NCBI RefSeq assembly: GCF_001662875.1
Contig: NZ_JPVZ01000016.1
Coordinates: 1-32,626 of the forward strand
Length of the DNA: 32,626 bases
Source of the DNA: Thalassospira tepidiphila MCCC 1A03514
GTDB taxonomy: Bacteria > Pseudomonadota > Alphaproteobacteria > Rhodospirillales > Thalassospiraceae
Direction: 5' to 3'
Shown: piece after piece, positions 32,479 to 32,626 of the stretch
Layout: each line of letters begins with the position of its first letter
How positions within the stretch are numbered: position 1 is the stretch's first letter
The notes under the pieces: model-generated
Seen by the model: only the letters and a program-made list of their open reading frames with translations
The model's database searches: none
Told to the model about the DNA's origin: nothing
Position numbers and translations under genes: made by a program

Positions 32479-32626
32479 AACCAAGAGTCTGATGGGGACT
32501 GGTGTCTGACTTTTATGGTTGGATATGGCTTTTCGACTATGTTGTTGAAAAATAACAATATTCAGAAAAGTTCCCATTAAATGCATTTTTTTCTGAAAAA
32601 GGTGTTTACAGGTCGGGATAGGGGCC

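Larger units (their letters stand above)
32121..32626. other. Right-edge region without a supported gene
   Basis: About 500 bp, AT-richer than the coding regions. The first part should contain the lipoprotein promoter. It holds a 12-bp-period direct repeat (32287-32309) and a second direct repeat pair (32441-32478). The only open frame of note (minus strand, 32322-32558) starts with TTG and looks non-coding. It may be the control region of a gene beyond the window. Confidence 0.5.

Noticed and set aside
32322..32558. 78-aa minus-strand open frame
   Set aside because: Starts at TTG, has no ribosome site, is Lys/Arg-rich without domain character, and overlaps the direct repeats.
1..32626. CRISPR array, integrase, transposase or attachment site
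   Set aside because: No regularly spaced repeats of the right length, no transposase or integrase frame, and no duplication of the tRNA-Lys 3' end elsewhere in the window was noticed.

Overview
The window looks like chromosomal DNA of a free-living marine alphaproteobacterium. The SLC5-fused sensor kinase, tandem TRAP binding proteins, globin-coupled chemoreceptor and overall codon use suggest a Rhodospirillales/Thalassospira-like genome. That assignment is inferred from protein character, not from a database search. About 24 protein genes, one tRNA-Lys(UUU) and one candidate structured small RNA are supported. I see no CRISPR array, insertion sequence, integrase or prophage block.

Layout. 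(1) 60-220: tRNA-Lys with promoter and terminator. (2) 346-7980: iron/TonB region. A plus-strand exbB-exbD-exbD-tonB operon is followed by a minus-strand operon of outer-membrane receptor, periplasmic binding protein and DUF2218 protein, with a divergent AraC/PchR-type activator. The shared control region holds a Fur-like site and three helically phased direct repeats. (3) 8029-12711: a soluble globin-coupled chemoreceptor, an orphan lysozyme-like protein, and two paralogous Tat-exported TRAP solute-binding proteins, each with its own leader hairpin and terminator. (4) 12796-17295: a small helical protein divergent from a 1,322-residue hybrid kinase whose sensor is an SLC5-type transporter. 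(5) 17482-22763: outer-membrane barrel, LysE exporter, AraC regulator, AI-2E family membrane protein, a Tat-exported tandem YdhR protein and its divergent TetR repressor with two near-identical operators. (6) 22808-30641: LuxR-type response regulator, aminopeptidase N, membrane chemoreceptor with PAS domain, candidate small RNA, and a SPOR-domain protein. (7) 30880-32626: uracil phosphoribosyltransferase, a lipoprotein, and a gene-poor right edge.

How parts fit. The TonB motor genes and the receptor/binding-protein operon probably serve iron or haem uptake, but no ABC permease or ATPase is present. The hybrid kinase at 13327 and the response regulator at 22808 resemble the two halves of the CrbS/CrbR (MxtR/ErdR) acetate/carbon system and may be partners although separated by about 5.5 kb.

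Most unusual items: the TonB motor operon lacks charged or polar membrane residues usually considered essential (ExbD2 Asp to Asn, ExbB Glu to Leu, no His in the TonB anchor). The intergenic stretch before the SPOR gene encodes a strongly structured RNA with two exposed UC-repeat segments and a long terminator. The YdhR-TetR pair has a clean two-operator switch.
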